Positions 30,704 to 41,152 of a DNA stretch of 64,000 bases are shown one piece after another. Each line of letters begins with the position of its first letter. Within the stretch, counting starts at the first letter, position 1. The notes below the pieces were generated by a model that saw nothing but the letters and a program-made list of their open reading frames with translations, was not told the DNA's origin and searched no databases. The position numbers and the translations under genes were made by a program. The stretch is from Cylindrotheca closterium (Eukaryota > Bacillariophyta > Bacillariophyceae > Bacillariales > Bacillariaceae): positions 62,001 through 126,000 of the forward strand of contig CAKOGP040002269.1 in assembly GCA_933822405.4 (NCBI GenBank), given 5' to 3'.

Positions 30704-32056
30704 ATGAGAAGTGGGGCTCGCAAACGAAGTGTGGAAGACTTCAAACGGTTGGGCGGAGGAGGAGAGGAAATTACTCTCGGAGCTCCACTCCGTTCCTCCT
30801 CTCAAGAACCCAATCGACGGAGACGGAATGGTTATGCTGATGATGGTCATGCGGAAATGAGACAAGATCATACTACTACTACTACTACCAGTAGCAGTAG
30901 CAGTATCAGTGGTAGTAGTAAGAACACGTCCAACAACAGCAACAACAACAATGACAACAACAATGGCTTTTCCTTTGGAAGCCATCATCCGGCCAAATGT
31001 TTGACCAGAGAATTGCAAAATTTGGAACCCATTGGACAACAAGAAGTCACTCAAGATATTTACGGCATTGATGTTCCCAATGCCAAGGCTTATTTCAATC
31101 AACAAGACTTTGATGCTTTGCAACAAGAAATCAACAACATTCACGAAAACAAGGAGGCTTATCTGCTAGCGGAAGAAATGTCCTTTGACTTTGTCCACAA
31201 CCCAAAGTTTCGAATACTCTTTCTGAGAGCCGGATTGGGAAATTTCAAAAAGGCGGCCAAACGATTGGTCCGCCATTTCAAGACCAAACTCAACTTGTTC
31301 GGTCGAGACAAACTCGTTCAGGAAATTACGCTCAATGATCTAAGCGAGGATGATTTGGAAGCTTTGCGTTCGGGTGGTTTCCAAGTCCTCCCCAAACCCG
31401 ATCGAGCGGGACGATCCATCTTGTTTGGAAGATATACTTGTTTCAAATACAAGGAACCTGCCAATATGATTCGCAGTTTGTGGTACCTCTGGATGACCCT
31501 ACTGGAAGATGAAACCAATCAAATCAAGGGCGTCACGGCCGTGGGATACGAAATTGGGCGGTCGCCTCTGGAACGTTACGATCACGACATGCAGAGTGGT
31601 GGCGACTTTACCTTTGAAATGTCCTCCCACGGACACGGAGGATTCGACCGCGACTTGGCCAAGCAAATTACCACCATTCCCTTGAGCGTCCCCGTCCGAC
31701 CCGTGGGGTATCATTTATGTGCCGATTCCGATCAATGGGTTGCCACATTGAACATGGTGGTGGCCACCATTTGCAAATTCATGCGCTTGCGGATGCGACT
31801 CCATCATGGGAGCGATCAAGAATGCAAATATCAGCTCATGACGCATGGGATTCCGGCCGATTTGATTCCCGTGGAACCGGATGGGTCGGTCAACCTTGAC
31901 AATCATTGGGAATGGATCGAACAGCGAAGGGTATTGGAAGCCCAACGGACAAATACTATTGTTGATGGCAACTACAATGATAACCACTATCATGACAATG
32001 ACAGCGATGTGCAAATGAGTATGAATATGAATATGAATATCGGTCTGAGTCTGTGA
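30704..32056 (+). CDS. CRAL-TRIO (Sec14-like) domain protein, diatom type
   Basis: 450 residues. After a low-complexity N-terminus (Thr/Ser and Asn runs coded by simple repeats) comes a CRAL-TRIO N-like segment, FLRAGLGNFKKAAKRLVRHF, in which a helix binds the lipid domain, then the lipid-binding domain: LPKPDRAGRSILFGRYTCF, a stretch with GVTAVGYEIG, and PLSVPVRPVGYHLCADSDQW. It ends HGIPADLIPVEPDGSVNLDN, a motif I associate with this diatom subfamily. Sec14-like proteins exchange or present phosphoinositides and other small lipids. The ligand here is unknown. Cytosolic, with no presequence. Confidence 0.7.
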   Translation: MRSGARKRSVEDFKRLGGGGEEITLGAPLRSSSQEPNRRRRNGYADDGHAEMRQDHTTTTTTSSSSSISGSSKNTSNNSNNNNDNNNGFSFGSHHPAKCLTRELQNLEPIGQQEVTQDIYGIDVPNAKAYFNQQDFDALQQEINNIHENKEAYLLAEEMSFDFVHNPKFRILFLRAGLGNFKKAAKRLVRHFKTKLNLFGRDKLVQEITLNDLSEDDLEALRSGGFQVLPKPDRAGRSILFGRYTCFKYKEPANMIRSLWYLWMTLLEDETNQIKGVTAVGYEIGRSPLERYDHDMQSGGDFTFEMSSHGHGGFDRDLAKQITTIPLSVPVRPVGYHLCADSDQWVATLNMVVATICKFMRLRMRLHHGSDQECKYQLMTHGIPADLIPVEPDGSVNLDNHWEWIEQRRVLEAQRTNTIVDGNYNDNHYHDNDSDVQMSMNMNMNIGLSL

Positions 32057-32729
32057 TTGATTCGTACTGTACGTGTACTGTATGATTCTTAAGAAATAAA
32101 ATAATACCATTGCTGCAATGATCATTGTTTACTTTCACTTCTTGGATTCATTGATTGATTGAGGATTCATTTATTCATTGGTGGATTTGTTCATTCATTC
32201 TACACGCCTGCTAGTAGCTGAAACCCTACTGGCTGTCTATTCGATTTCCATTTGGCTGCATTGGAATGGATCATTTCTACAGGTCAATGATAAGAAAACT
32301 GAGAGAGATACAATCGAGTATAATGACAAGAGAACAACAGCATCACACGACCAATCTTGCTGACTTCAAGATGAGATGAAACAACTGACTGGATCGAAAT
32401 TTGAGGAGTATGACAAGCCGCGGTGGTGATTACACTTTCCAAATATGTTCCAAAACTGGTCGTCCAACATTATCGATTGCTACTATTCCTGGCTAAACTT
32501 ATTAAAATCAACATCATCATGCATTGGCATATCGATTGAAAGTTGCTATTTTATGGTATTTATTTTTTGTTGGTGTTGTACTTTCCAGATCTATATGTTG
32601 CAAGTTGATAATGATGTTGTTGTTGTTGCAAGTTTGCCAACTTCATCATCAACTTTTGCACAGTTGCTTTTTGCGATTGTTTAGATAGGCTATATATATG
32701 ACCAGCTAGTAGTAGTATTTCATAGTAGC
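32057..32729. other. intergenic between convergent genes
   Basis: AT-rich, with TTCATTCATT-type simple repeats near 32165-32200. No gene seen. Confidence 0.5.
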
Positions 32730-33508
32730 TTAACGTCCACGCTTGAGCGACTTGGAGATTTCGGCGTACTCTTGGTACAAACGCTTTCGGCGCTTCTCGG
32801 GAAGAGGGTACTTGTAACCATACGAAGTGTAGTGTCCAGCCAAAACGTTGATGGATGTGTACAATGTAGAGAAAGAGGGCTTTCCTGCAATTTGTGGGAA
32901 ACGACGGTAGTAGGAAACAAAGTCAACCATTTCCTTCTTCATGTTCTTTCCGAAATCCTCCATGTTTTCCGCTCCCTTGGCCAAAGTGGTGGCAGTGTAC
33001 ATGTGGGCGCGGACCTTTTCGGCATCTTCGTCGTACTTGTACGTCAATCCCCAGTTCTTAGGATACTCAAAAGAGGTGACTTGTTCGGGAACCTCCACGA
33101 CGGCAGATGCCATGGTGGGAGTTGCCAAGACGACAGCAGCAGCGACAGAGGCGGACTTTAGAAAGTCACGACGTCCAGCGGTAGTAGTAGTAGCAGTAGT
33201 ACTAGTACTAGTAGCGGCAACAACATCCTGTATTGGTGGTGATAGGAATAGTAGTATTAGTAGTAGAAGAAGAAGAAGAGGAAGAAGAAGAGGAAGAATA
33301 AAGTGGTAAGTATAATGTTTCGTGATAATGACAATGATAATGGTAATGCCGATGATGATGATGATTCACTGGGTCACAAAGGTATCCAGTTGATCGAGGT
33401 CATGTGTGGCATCCTGAAAAAACGTACGTTGGTTGGCATTTGGTGTGCCGAAAAGGCATTGACACTGGCCAAAAGGGCGGCACTGAGAAGAAGTTGAGTC
33501 TTGACCAT
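32730..33508 (-). CDS. PSB27: Psb27, photosystem II assembly protein, with bipartite presequence (2 exons)
   Basis: Exons 33508-33428 and 33227-32730 join in frame to 192 residues. Exon 1 is exactly a signal peptide with the plastid motif SVNAFSAHQ. Exon 2 opens with a Thr-rich transit stretch and then a twin-arginine thylakoid signal (GRRDFLKSASVAAAVVLA, cleavage near MASA). The mature part has the family hallmarks: a four-helix bundle ending FSTLYTSINVLAGHYTSYGY, PLPEKRRKRLYQEYAEISKS. Psb27 binds CP43 on the lumenal side of photosystem II during assembly and repair of the oxygen-evolving centre. The 199-bp intron separates the targeting exon from the rest and contains AGTAGT and AAGAAG simple repeats. 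Confidence 0.93.
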
Positions 33509-33867
33509 GGTTGCTACTTGGATGAGAGATTGTGATTATGGACAGTCAGTAGGTAGTATTGTTGATTGAACGTTATAAAATCACCACGGCAGTTTTGATC
33601 CTGACTTGGTATGGTGTCGCTGTCAGAAGCAAACATCACCGAGGATCCGGTCCGAAGGCTGACGACTGACGTGTTGATTTTGATTCGCATTTTCACTTGT
33701 TGGGGAGATTCAAGATGACCAAACTAAGGGGGAACACCTAAAACAGTGGTGAATTGGTCAGGAAGGACTTTGTTAGTTTCAACCTCATTCAATAAAGTCT
33801 CGCATATCTCGCATTCTCCAACATACATCTTACTCATATCATTTCACAAAGGACCGCAGACACTAAG
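33509..33867. promoter_or_regulatory. divergent promoter region
   Basis: 359 bp between the Psb27 and SET-gene starts. No definite element identified. Confidence 0.4.
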
Positions 33868-35571
33868 ATGCCAAACAAAAAGAAAGCCAAATCCAAAGCA
33901 AAGAATAAAACAAAAGCTTCCAACAATGCACCGACTCAAAATGGAGGCAATATTGCAGCAGCAGAATCAAAGGAGAATAACAGTGGAGGTGAAGGAGTGC
34001 AAGTGGTCGATACCAATTCCGAGTTGGGACGAGTTGCCATTGCCACCAAGGACTTTCAAACTGGGGAGGTCGTCTTGCGTGAAGAGCCAGCTGTTAGTTT
34101 CAATACCCAAGATGGTTATGTTGGTCTTTGGGAGGCCTACTTGAAGGCAACTCCTGAACAACAAGCTGCGATTATGAAAATGCAAGCGGACTCCGTGGAA
34201 CAAGATCCAGAACGGATGGGGCTCATACAGGACGAATTTCAACGATATCAAAAGGAAACCAAACTAGATACAGCGACTGCTTCCAAACTAGACTTTAAAT
34301 TGGCTCGAACGCTGGTTGAAATTGTCTTGATCAATGCCCATGATGTCCGAACCGAAGGAACTGGCAACTACGCCGAATACGAAGACATTCAGGCCGGTTC
34401 GAAAACGGCTCTCTTTCCGCTGGGTTCCAAACTGGAACATCACTGCGCTCCAAACATTTCCTTTGATACGACGCCCCAAGGCCAACTCGAATATATTACG
34501 GAAACAGTTAAAATTGCCCAAGGAGAACGTTTGACCATTAGCTACACGGGTCACGTCTACGAAGAACCACGACAGATACGACGAGGCAACATTTTGCAGC
34601 TCAAGCGGTTTTTGTGCAATTGCACCCGATGTCTTGGTTGGGACGAGTGCAATCCATTGAATTGTCCGCAGTGTAGTACACTTACTACCCGATCCCAAAA
34701 ATCGCCTCTGATTGGAACACTCTTTCAGTGGGGCAAGGATTCCTCTTGGCACTGCCAAGTCTGTACTTATAAGGGTAGAACTGAAGATGATTTCATTGCC
34801 AAGCAATTGAACGAACATCGTTCCTGGAGCCAAAAGATTGATACCATTATGGAACGATTGGAAACGACAGGTTTTCATCCGTCCATGGTGATGGAATCTT
34901 CCATTTTGCAAAATGTCTTTGCCACCAAGTTATCGGCATTGCATTGGTTGCACCCCAAGGCGTATCATACCTTACGGATTGTGTCCACCTCACAAGCACG
35001 CTTGCTGATGAAACAACAAAAGAAAACCAGTCGGGATCCAGGTGTGATAACCATGCTGCAAATGGCGGGGAAGTGTCAATTGGAGCACTTTGTGTGGCTT
35101 TCGCGCAACATTTCGTTGGTACAACAAGAACATCATCATTATCAATATCACAGTGGCGCCGCTACTACTAGTGCGGAAACAACAACTGCCGCTAAAACCA
35201 CCATGCTACAAGAACTTTGCCAAACCGTGGGATCTTTCGCGCCGTTGCAAGAACGCAACTTGCGGACCAAAGAAAGCCTCGAACCGTACTTGGAATCCAT
35301 CATATCTCGTGGTGATGGTGCTTCCAACAACGGAGACTATAATGCCTCACTGCTGCTCAATATCAATTCCCAAACAGTAGAGCTAGTGTTTCATGCTGGA
35401 CTGGACTTGATCTTGGCGGGGCATTCCCAGCTGGTGGCCAAACTGTACCAGTGTTTTCAGACCATGTTGCAACAATGGCGAATCTTGAGTCCAGACAATC
35501 AGAAACGGATTCAACTCTTGATCAAGAGCAAAGGAAAGAATAATCCCTTTCCGAACCATATAATAAGCTAG
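33868..35571 (+). CDS. SET-domain lysine methyltransferase (SMYD-like, no MYND finger)
   Basis: 567 residues. The SET core is split: DTNSELGRVAIATKDFQTGE with VVLREEP near residues 48-76, then after an insertion of about 100 residues the motif GSKLEHHCAPNISF (the NHxCxPN block) and GERLTISYTG. A post-SET cysteine cluster follows near residue 248 (FLCNCTRC, then NCPQC and HCQVC), likely zinc-binding. The insertion has no MYND cysteines, unlike animal SMYD enzymes. The C-terminal half is helical, as in SMYD TPR-like domains. It should transfer methyl groups from S-adenosylmethionine to lysine; histone or non-histone target unknown. The N-terminus is a Lys-rich basic tract. Its last 135 codons and 3' flank are copied 5.6 kb downstream. 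Confidence 0.85.
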   Translation: MPNKKKAKSKAKNKTKASNNAPTQNGGNIAAAESKENNSGGEGVQVVDTNSELGRVAIATKDFQTGEVVLREEPAVSFNTQDGYVGLWEAYLKATPEQQAAIMKMQADSVEQDPERMGLIQDEFQRYQKETKLDTATASKLDFKLARTLVEIVLINAHDVRTEGTGNYAEYEDIQAGSKTALFPLGSKLEHHCAPNISFDTTPQGQLEYITETVKIAQGERLTISYTGHVYEEPRQIRRGNILQLKRFLCNCTRCLGWDECNPLNCPQCSTLTTRSQKSPLIGTLFQWGKDSSWHCQVCTYKGRTEDDFIAKQLNEHRSWSQKIDTIMERLETTGFHPSMVMESSILQNVFATKLSALHWLHPKAYHTLRIVSTSQARLLMKQQKKTSRDPGVITMLQMAGKCQLEHFVWLSRNISLVQQEHHHYQYHSGAATTSAETTTAAKTTMLQELCQTVGSFAPLQERNLRTKESLEPYLESIISRGDGASNNGDYNASLLLNINSQTVELVFHAGLDLILAGHSQLVAKLYQCFQTMLQQWRILSPDNQKRIQLLIKSKGKNNPFPNHIIS

Positions 35572-36006
35572 CAGGCAATTAAAATGCTTTGATTTTTTAT
35601 TGGTTTCTGTCCTGCTTCCCGGATGCTGATCCAAGATGCATCCTGATTCATACTTTTTCCAATACAATAACAAGGCAGATGGGCTTTCTTAGTCCATTTT
35701 GAATGGAGAACTGGAGAACATGTGTACTAGAAATATTTTTTAAAAAAAAGGTTTATTTATTATTTCCATGAACCAAACATACCGGTATTTCTTTTTGAGA
35801 CCCGCAATCCGCAATGGTGAAAATACTTTTTATTGCAATGCAGACGAAAGCGTAGCATCCACAGTCGCTCTACTAGAAAAATATTTCCTTCCTTTAAAAT
35901 TTATTTCCTTGTTTCATTTTCATAGCAAGACTTAAAATGTCAGAGAACGCCCCATCTTTCCTCACAATTTTGTTTTGAGCTCGAAGAAACTCGTTGCCAA
36001 ATCATC
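35572..36006. other. 3' flank of SET gene / promoter of DUF6824 copy A
   Basis: Almost identical to 41153-41586 over its whole length (two differences found by eye near the right end). Contains TACCGGTA at 35780. Confidence 0.8.
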
Positions 36007-36966
36007 ATGCTATTCAAACAAGATGCAGTGCGCAGTCTATCCCCATGCTGGAAGTCTGACGGTGAAGAATTCTGGGCAGGGAGGTCTATCAACACCATCA
36101 ACTCTAATGCTCGAGACGAGGACTTGCAGCAGAATAACGTTTTTGGCAGTCGCGCCAACCTGGAAGCGGAAGATTTCACCCAAAGCGTCGATTACCTCGA
36201 TCTTATGAAGGACGTGGAGAAAACATATCGCGAACTGACGCCTATCCCTCCTGCTATGCCCGAGACTCAAACCTGGAATATTGAGGCAAAGCAATTCCTC
36301 CACTCTGGTCAACACTTTGATCCCCGTCAGCTCAATCCAGCAGCTGCTTCGGAAATTGGTCAAATCGGTGGAGGCCACCAGGACCAGCCGACTGCAGAAC
36401 GACCACGGTTGACTCTTTCAGGTGATGAACTTTTCCCAGAAAGTCACGAGCCTCCTACTGATCAACAGAAGCCCGAGGCTGTGGAAGGGAATCTTAAGCC
36501 ACCACCATACAACCCTTCCGACCATGAAGAAGTGGATCCCCACCAGCGCAATAGATCTGCTTCGAGTATCAACCAACTGGACCAGGATCTTGCAGAGAAG
36601 TCATCGTTGGCAGCATCAGCAGCGTTGGCAGCTGTTGTCGAGATTTACCTCTACGATGACGATCTGACACCTCAAGACATCATTCTTGGTCGAGGTGGCG
36701 GTTCGAACCCCATAAAATCAGAAGGAAACCGCCGTTGGCTTGACATCATTGCTCCAGCTTGGAAGCTTAATTACAAGAAACTCACAAGAAAGGACGACAA
36801 GAGTCGTTTCGCGAAAACGTTGATCTTTTGGCTCCGATCTGAAAATTACAGGTTTGTGGAACCCACCAAGGACTCTGCTGGACAAAAGTGCTGGATCGAA
36901 GTCCGCCACGAGGACGCGCGTATCTACAACAAGGTGATGCACAAAATGCGATGCACACACAAATAA
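36007..36966 (+). CDS. DUF6824-domain protein, cassette copy A
   Basis: 319 residues. The N-terminal two thirds are acidic, Pro/Gln-rich and probably disordered (MLFKQDAVRS onward). The C-terminal 100 residues contain DLTPQDIILGRGGG then SEGNRRWLDIIAPAWKLNYK and FWLRSENYRFVEP, a version of the DUF6824 domain (GRGG...GN..F...V..Y), very common in diatoms; it is thought to be nucleic-acid related but I know of no proven function. The start is fixed by comparison with copies B and C, which share the upstream sequence aactcgttgccaa-tcatcATG. It is convergent with the broken lipase copy A. Confidence 0.75.
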   Translation: MLFKQDAVRSLSPCWKSDGEEFWAGRSINTINSNARDEDLQQNNVFGSRANLEAEDFTQSVDYLDLMKDVEKTYRELTPIPPAMPETQTWNIEAKQFLHSGQHFDPRQLNPAAASEIGQIGGGHQDQPTAERPRLTLSGDELFPESHEPPTDQQKPEAVEGNLKPPPYNPSDHEEVDPHQRNRSASSINQLDQDLAEKSSLAASAALAAVVEIYLYDDDLTPQDIILGRGGGSNPIKSEGNRRWLDIIAPAWKLNYKKLTRKDDKSRFAKTLIFWLRSENYRFVEPTKDSAGQKCWIEVRHEDARIYNKVMHKMRCTHK

Positions 36967-37375
36967 TCTTCGATTGAGGTAAACTGACAGGGCTGCTGCT
37001 GCTGCTGGCTGCAGCAGCAGCATAATATGCAGATTGAAACTGGTATGTGCATTGTGAAATGCAATGGATTGTGACAATGTTGTCAAATAAATGACAGACT
37101 GGTACCGGAACCGGTATAACCGAGGAAGGACGGGCGAGCGAATGATGGAGATTTGGAGAACATATTAAAATACATATTTTCATTTTTTAAATAAAAACTG
37201 GTGTAACTTGAACACCAGGGATCTGTTTGCAATAGTTTTTAAAAATTGAACGCTTTTGCAAGTATATATTTTGAATAGGACTATATCAATCTTTCATGTG
37301 CATCGACAGCATGCTTTCTGTTCTTTCTGCGGAGACTTAGACGCGGGAGAGGAAGGAACAAGAAGACACGATCAT
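36967..37375. other. 3' flanks of DUF6824 copy A and lipase copy A
   Basis: Homologous to 42538-42923 (for example tttgaataggactatatcaa in both) and more distantly to 46501-47254. A GCTGCTGCTGCTG / CAGCAGCAGCA inverted repeat lies at about 36993-37021. Confidence 0.6.
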
Positions 37376-38206
37376 TTAGAGGTTTTTAATCTTCAGGCGG
37401 TACGCACCGCACAGATGATCTCCGACCATATCATTACTGATCTCAATCATATTGAGACATGCTGTGAAACCATCGGTAATGACGCTGTAAGCTGGCAAGG
37501 GTGGCTCGGCCACTTTCTTCTCGCCCTTCTCCTCCCGATCTTTCGCCTCATTTCTTTTCTTCTTGTCCTGCCACTTCTGATAAAGCAGCACCACCTCCCC
37601 ACCAAGTACGTAGAGATGGTCAGGAGCGTCCCGCGATACCATAGTTTGCGACTTTTGGAGTAGGGCAGCTCCTTCTTCGGGGGTCATAATCATGGCTCCT
37701 CCAGTTCCTTCTCGTAGTTTCGCCATAAAGACTGCTGTAGACTTCATGTCCTTGCAGTCAATTCCTGCCTCGGTGAGCTTTTCTTGAACGCCAGAAAGTA
37801 GTTCCATCAAGATTGCTACGTTATTCAGACTTGACCGGGGGATACAGTCAGAGTTATTGACGATCGTAGTAATGAACGATGAACACGCCTCGGCTGCTTT
37901 GTGGTTCCATACAGGTGGACTAGCAAAAGCCATAACCTTGATGCTGTTTTTTTTCTTCAAGGGAGGGTAGTAACGGATGTCAAGCTAGCAGCTCCAGCAC
38001 CCAACGAATGACCGCAGAGTAGAATCTCGTTTCAAGTCCTCTGCCAAGGCGATAGAGGAGTAGAGGATTCCTTCGTGTGCCCGGATTTCCTTCAGCGACT
38101 CGTCTCGGGGATCAAAACTTCGATCCAACTTCCGAATCATAGCAGCAGTGCAACAATCAGTTAGCACGTCACCCATCGAGGAGGTACCCTTCACACCAAT
38201 CAGAGC
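37376..38206 (-). pseudogene. class-3 lipase, cassette copy A: 5'-truncated and frameshifted
   Basis: Homologous to exon 3 of lipase copies B and C. It retains the nucleophile region (CGHSLGAGAASLTSV), VNNSDCIPRSS and the C-terminal MVGDHLCGAYRLKI, but relative to copy B it lacks about 35 nt just before the GHSLG block and 13 nt just after it, each breaking the frame. Exons 1 and 2 and the start of exon 3 are absent: at 38206 (just before ALIGVKGTSS) the sequence switches to unrelated DNA. Encoding a working lipase is therefore unlikely. The 195-codon 3' part is still open, so the loss may be recent. Confidence 0.85.
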
Positions 38207-38513
38207 AGGCACTGCAGCCGCGGGTATGATGAACGCTGAGGCTATTGGTTTGGGTGGAACCGGTGCAACCAGCATTACTTTGGCGACGCTTCAACCCATT
38301 GGAGCAGCCGGATTGGAAATTACGGGAATCGCGGTTGCGGTGTCTGGTGGATGAGCCTAGGTCAGCGCCGGAGCTTCTACAACAACGCTTGCTACAAGCA
38401 GCATCATGGATGACAGTGCTGCGTCTTCCAAGGCTGCGGTCTTGCTGCTTATTATTCCGACAATAATTTTCAATTTGCTGGAACACTATACAGTCCGTCC
38501 TTCGCTAGTCTAG
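38207..38513 (+). pseudogene. decayed Ifi-6-16 (ISG12)-like fragment at a duplication junction
   Basis: Reading the + strand away from the broken lipase gives AGTAAAGMMNAEAIGLGGTG, then SITLATLQPIGAAGLEITGI, which resembles the Ifi-6-16/ISG12 signature (AAGS...A....GG..A.GS..ATLQS.GAAGL). A stop follows after AVSGG; in another frame the sequence continues with VSAGASTTTLATSSIMDDSA and a hydrophobic end KAAVLLLIIPTIIFNLL before a stop at 38513. No ATG-led complete gene. Best read as the 3' part of a small membrane-protein gene carried to this junction and frameshifted. The family resemblance is by eye, over about 45 residues. Confidence 0.5.
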
Positions 38514-38619
38514 AGCCGACCTGAATATCTTATTGTCCTCGAAAAATTACTGTCAGTTATATTGCTTCGGATCGACTATATACTGCGCGCCTATACTCCT
38601 CATTCCTTCTCCGACGACA

Positions 38620-40305
38620 ATGTTTCGTAATCAGTCATCGTTACGAAGGTATGCAAATCGCTTCATAAGCCGAAGCTCTACAGCATTGGCATCCCTCAAT
38701 CGCCCCACAGAAATCGACGTGCAGGAACTGTTAAAACTGCTGAACAATCGACCAAATGGTGTGCTCGTCGCAGAGGATGGAGTCAGCGAGGATCTGACCC
38801 GCTACAACCATGATTGGACGGTGCGTTGAGATTTGGTTGTTAAGAGATCTTTCTGAGTAGTCTTCTCTTACATCTGATCATGCTGAATTGGTTTGCTGAT
38901 TTTGTAGAATCAGTACAAAGGAAACTCTCGAGTTGTTGTGCGTCCGCAATCGACTGCTGAAGTATCTCGAATACTGAAATACTGCAATTCCCGAATGATA
39001 GGTGTCGTTCCACAAGGAGGAAACACGGCATTAACTGGTGGATCAGTGCCTCTGGACTGCGAAGTGGTCCTATCACTGGAGAAGATGAGCGATATTCACA
39101 GCCTTGATCCAACCACCGGTATCCTCACTTGTGATGCAGGATGTATCTTGCAGAATCTCCTTGACTTCGCAGCGGCAAAAGATCACCTTGTACCCGTTGA
39201 CCTTGGTGCAAAAGGGACCTGCCAAATTGGTGGAAACATTAGTACCAACGCAGGAGGATCCTTCTACTTTCGTTATGGATCGTTGCACGCAAATGTAGTG
39301 GGACTTGAGGTTGTGCTGGCAAACGGCGATATTTTGGATATGGGCTGCACCACTGCAAACTTAAAGGACAATACAGGATATGACATGAAACATTTGTTTA
39401 TTGGTGCGGAAGGTACCCTTGGTATTGGTAAGTGCTTCTTGAAATTGCTTTGTGTTCTTCGGCTAGAGGAATGACTGACTTGACAATGATTCAAAATGTT
39501 AGTTACAAGGGCAGCTCTCTTGTGCCCTCGCCTTCCACCATCTAGATGTACTACTTTGCTAGCGTGTGACTCATTTGACAATGTGTTAAATGTCCTGGAG
39601 ATAGCAAAGAAATCTCTGGGAGAAATTTTGGCAGCGTTTGAGTTCATCGATGGCCCCGCCATGAACCTTGTCTGTCAAACCCAATCGAAACCTCTCCCTC
39701 TCCCAGCGTCTCAAGATTGTCCTTATTATGTTTTAGTAGAATCACATGGCTCTTGTGCAGAGCACGATCAGGCCAAGATGGACAAGTTCTTGAATATTTT
39801 GTATGAAGAAGATTACGTGGTTGACGGGGTTGTTGCAGCTTCTCTCGAACAAATGAACGCGATGTGGTATTTGAGAGAATCGTGCAATCCAAGTTGCGTA
39901 TCAAGCGGTTATGTCTACAAATATGACGTGTCCTTGCCTATTCCAGAATTTCCGCGATTCGTAGAGGAGTTGAAGGAAGCGCTGAATGACAGAACCTTCT
40001 GCTCCTTAGACTATTTCAACTGGGGGCATGTGATAGATGGGAATTTGCATTGTAATGTTGTGTGCAGAGGTAACTTTGAGACGAACTCAAGCCTCAGGGA
40101 AAGAATTGACCGCTACGTCTTTGAAGGAGTAGAGAAGCGGGGTGGCTCCATATCTGCTGAACATGGACTTGGGCAGCAGAAACGAAAGTACATGGCAAAA
40201 TTGCACGGGTCTGAAACCTTGTCAAAAATGTATGATATCAAACGTTTATTTGATCCAAATAGGATCTTAAATCCAGGAAAATATTTACCGGAAGACTGTC
40301 GATAA
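38620..40305 (+). CDS. D2HGDH: D-2-hydroxyglutarate dehydrogenase-like FAD enzyme (3 exons)
   Basis: Exons 38620-38820, 38908-39427 and 39503-40305 join to 507 residues. The N-terminus is basic and Ser/Arg-rich (FRNQSSLRRYANRFISRSS), a mitochondrial presequence. FAD-binding domain: VVVRPQSTAEVSRILKYC, VVPQGGNTALTGGSVP, KGTCQIGGNISTNAGGS and the covalent/PCMH-type block GYDMKHLFIGAEGTLGI. C-terminal FAD-oxidase domain: GHVIDGNLHCNV (metal/substrate His) and SISAEHGLGQQKR. It oxidises D-2-hydroxyglutarate to 2-oxoglutarate, passing electrons to ETF in mitochondria; D-lactate dehydrogenase is the main alternative. The gene is intact although it lies exactly between two copies of a duplicated block. 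Confidence 0.88.
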
Positions 40306-40734
40306 TTTTAAGAAGAAACAAGTGGTCCAATCAAGAACTTCGATCAGCCGTGTGCATGTTTTCAAATGGAATTGAGGACAAAAAGGTATGGGCCCTATTG
40401 CGTGGCTCTTGCGTTTGTAATCTGAAGTACCCGTCCTTCTTGTCTGTAGCTATATAATTGCCTTTCAAGCGAAGTATCATGACTTTCCCATCTTGATGCT
40501 GAGTTTTCATTCGCAAAACCGAGACAAAGAAATGTATCCGATGGTGGTTACAATAAATTAGCAGGCAATTGCATGTTTTGATCTTTGGTGGTTCCTCTCC
40601 TGTTCTACCGACAGTAGCTGAAACAAGCGACAAATCTCATGCACTCAATAGTACGACTCTGGACTTGTTTAGGCCTATTCCCAATTAGAAATAAAAGAGA
40701 AAGCAAGGAAGAGTAGTATCTTCTGTCACAGTAG
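40306..40734. other. junction filler: fragments of SET 3' flank and of copy-C upstream DNA
   Basis: 40556-40610 is a diverged copy of the start of the SET 3' flank (compare agcaggcaatt...ttttgat at 35571). 40671-40730 (aggcctattcccaa then aataaaagagaaa) resembles the repeats at about 45418 and 45350/45502. No gene. Confidence 0.6.
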
Positions 40735-40736
40735 CA

Positions 40737-41152
40737 GTACTACTACTAGTGCGGAAACAACAACTGCCACTAAAACCACCATGCTACAAGAACTTTGCCA
40801 AACCGTAGGATCTGTCTCGTCGTCGTTACAAGAACGCAACTTGCGGACCAAAGAAAGCCTCGAACCGTACTTGGAATCCATTACATCTCGTGGTGATGGT
40901 GCTTCCAACAATGCAAACGATAATGCCTCACTGCTGCTCAATATCAATTCCCAAACAGTAGAGCTAGTGTTTCATGCTGGACTGGACTTGATCTTGGCGG
41001 GGCATTCCCAGCTGGTGGCCAAACTGTACCAGTGTTTTCAGACCATGTTGCAACAATGGCGAATCTTGAGTCCAGACAATCAGAAACGGATTCAACTCTT
41101 GATCAAGAGCAAAGGAAAGAATAATCCCTTTCCGAACCATATAATAAGCTAG
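40737..41152 (+). pseudogene. truncated copy of the SET-gene C-terminus
   Basis: Copies the last 135 codons of the SET gene, ending at the same stop. It lacks the catalytic SET domain and any natural start, so it cannot be an active methyltransferase. From about 40921 onward it is virtually identical to the parent; before that it differs at several sites, including an extra codon (SVSSSLQERN against SFAPLQERN). Confidence 0.88.
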
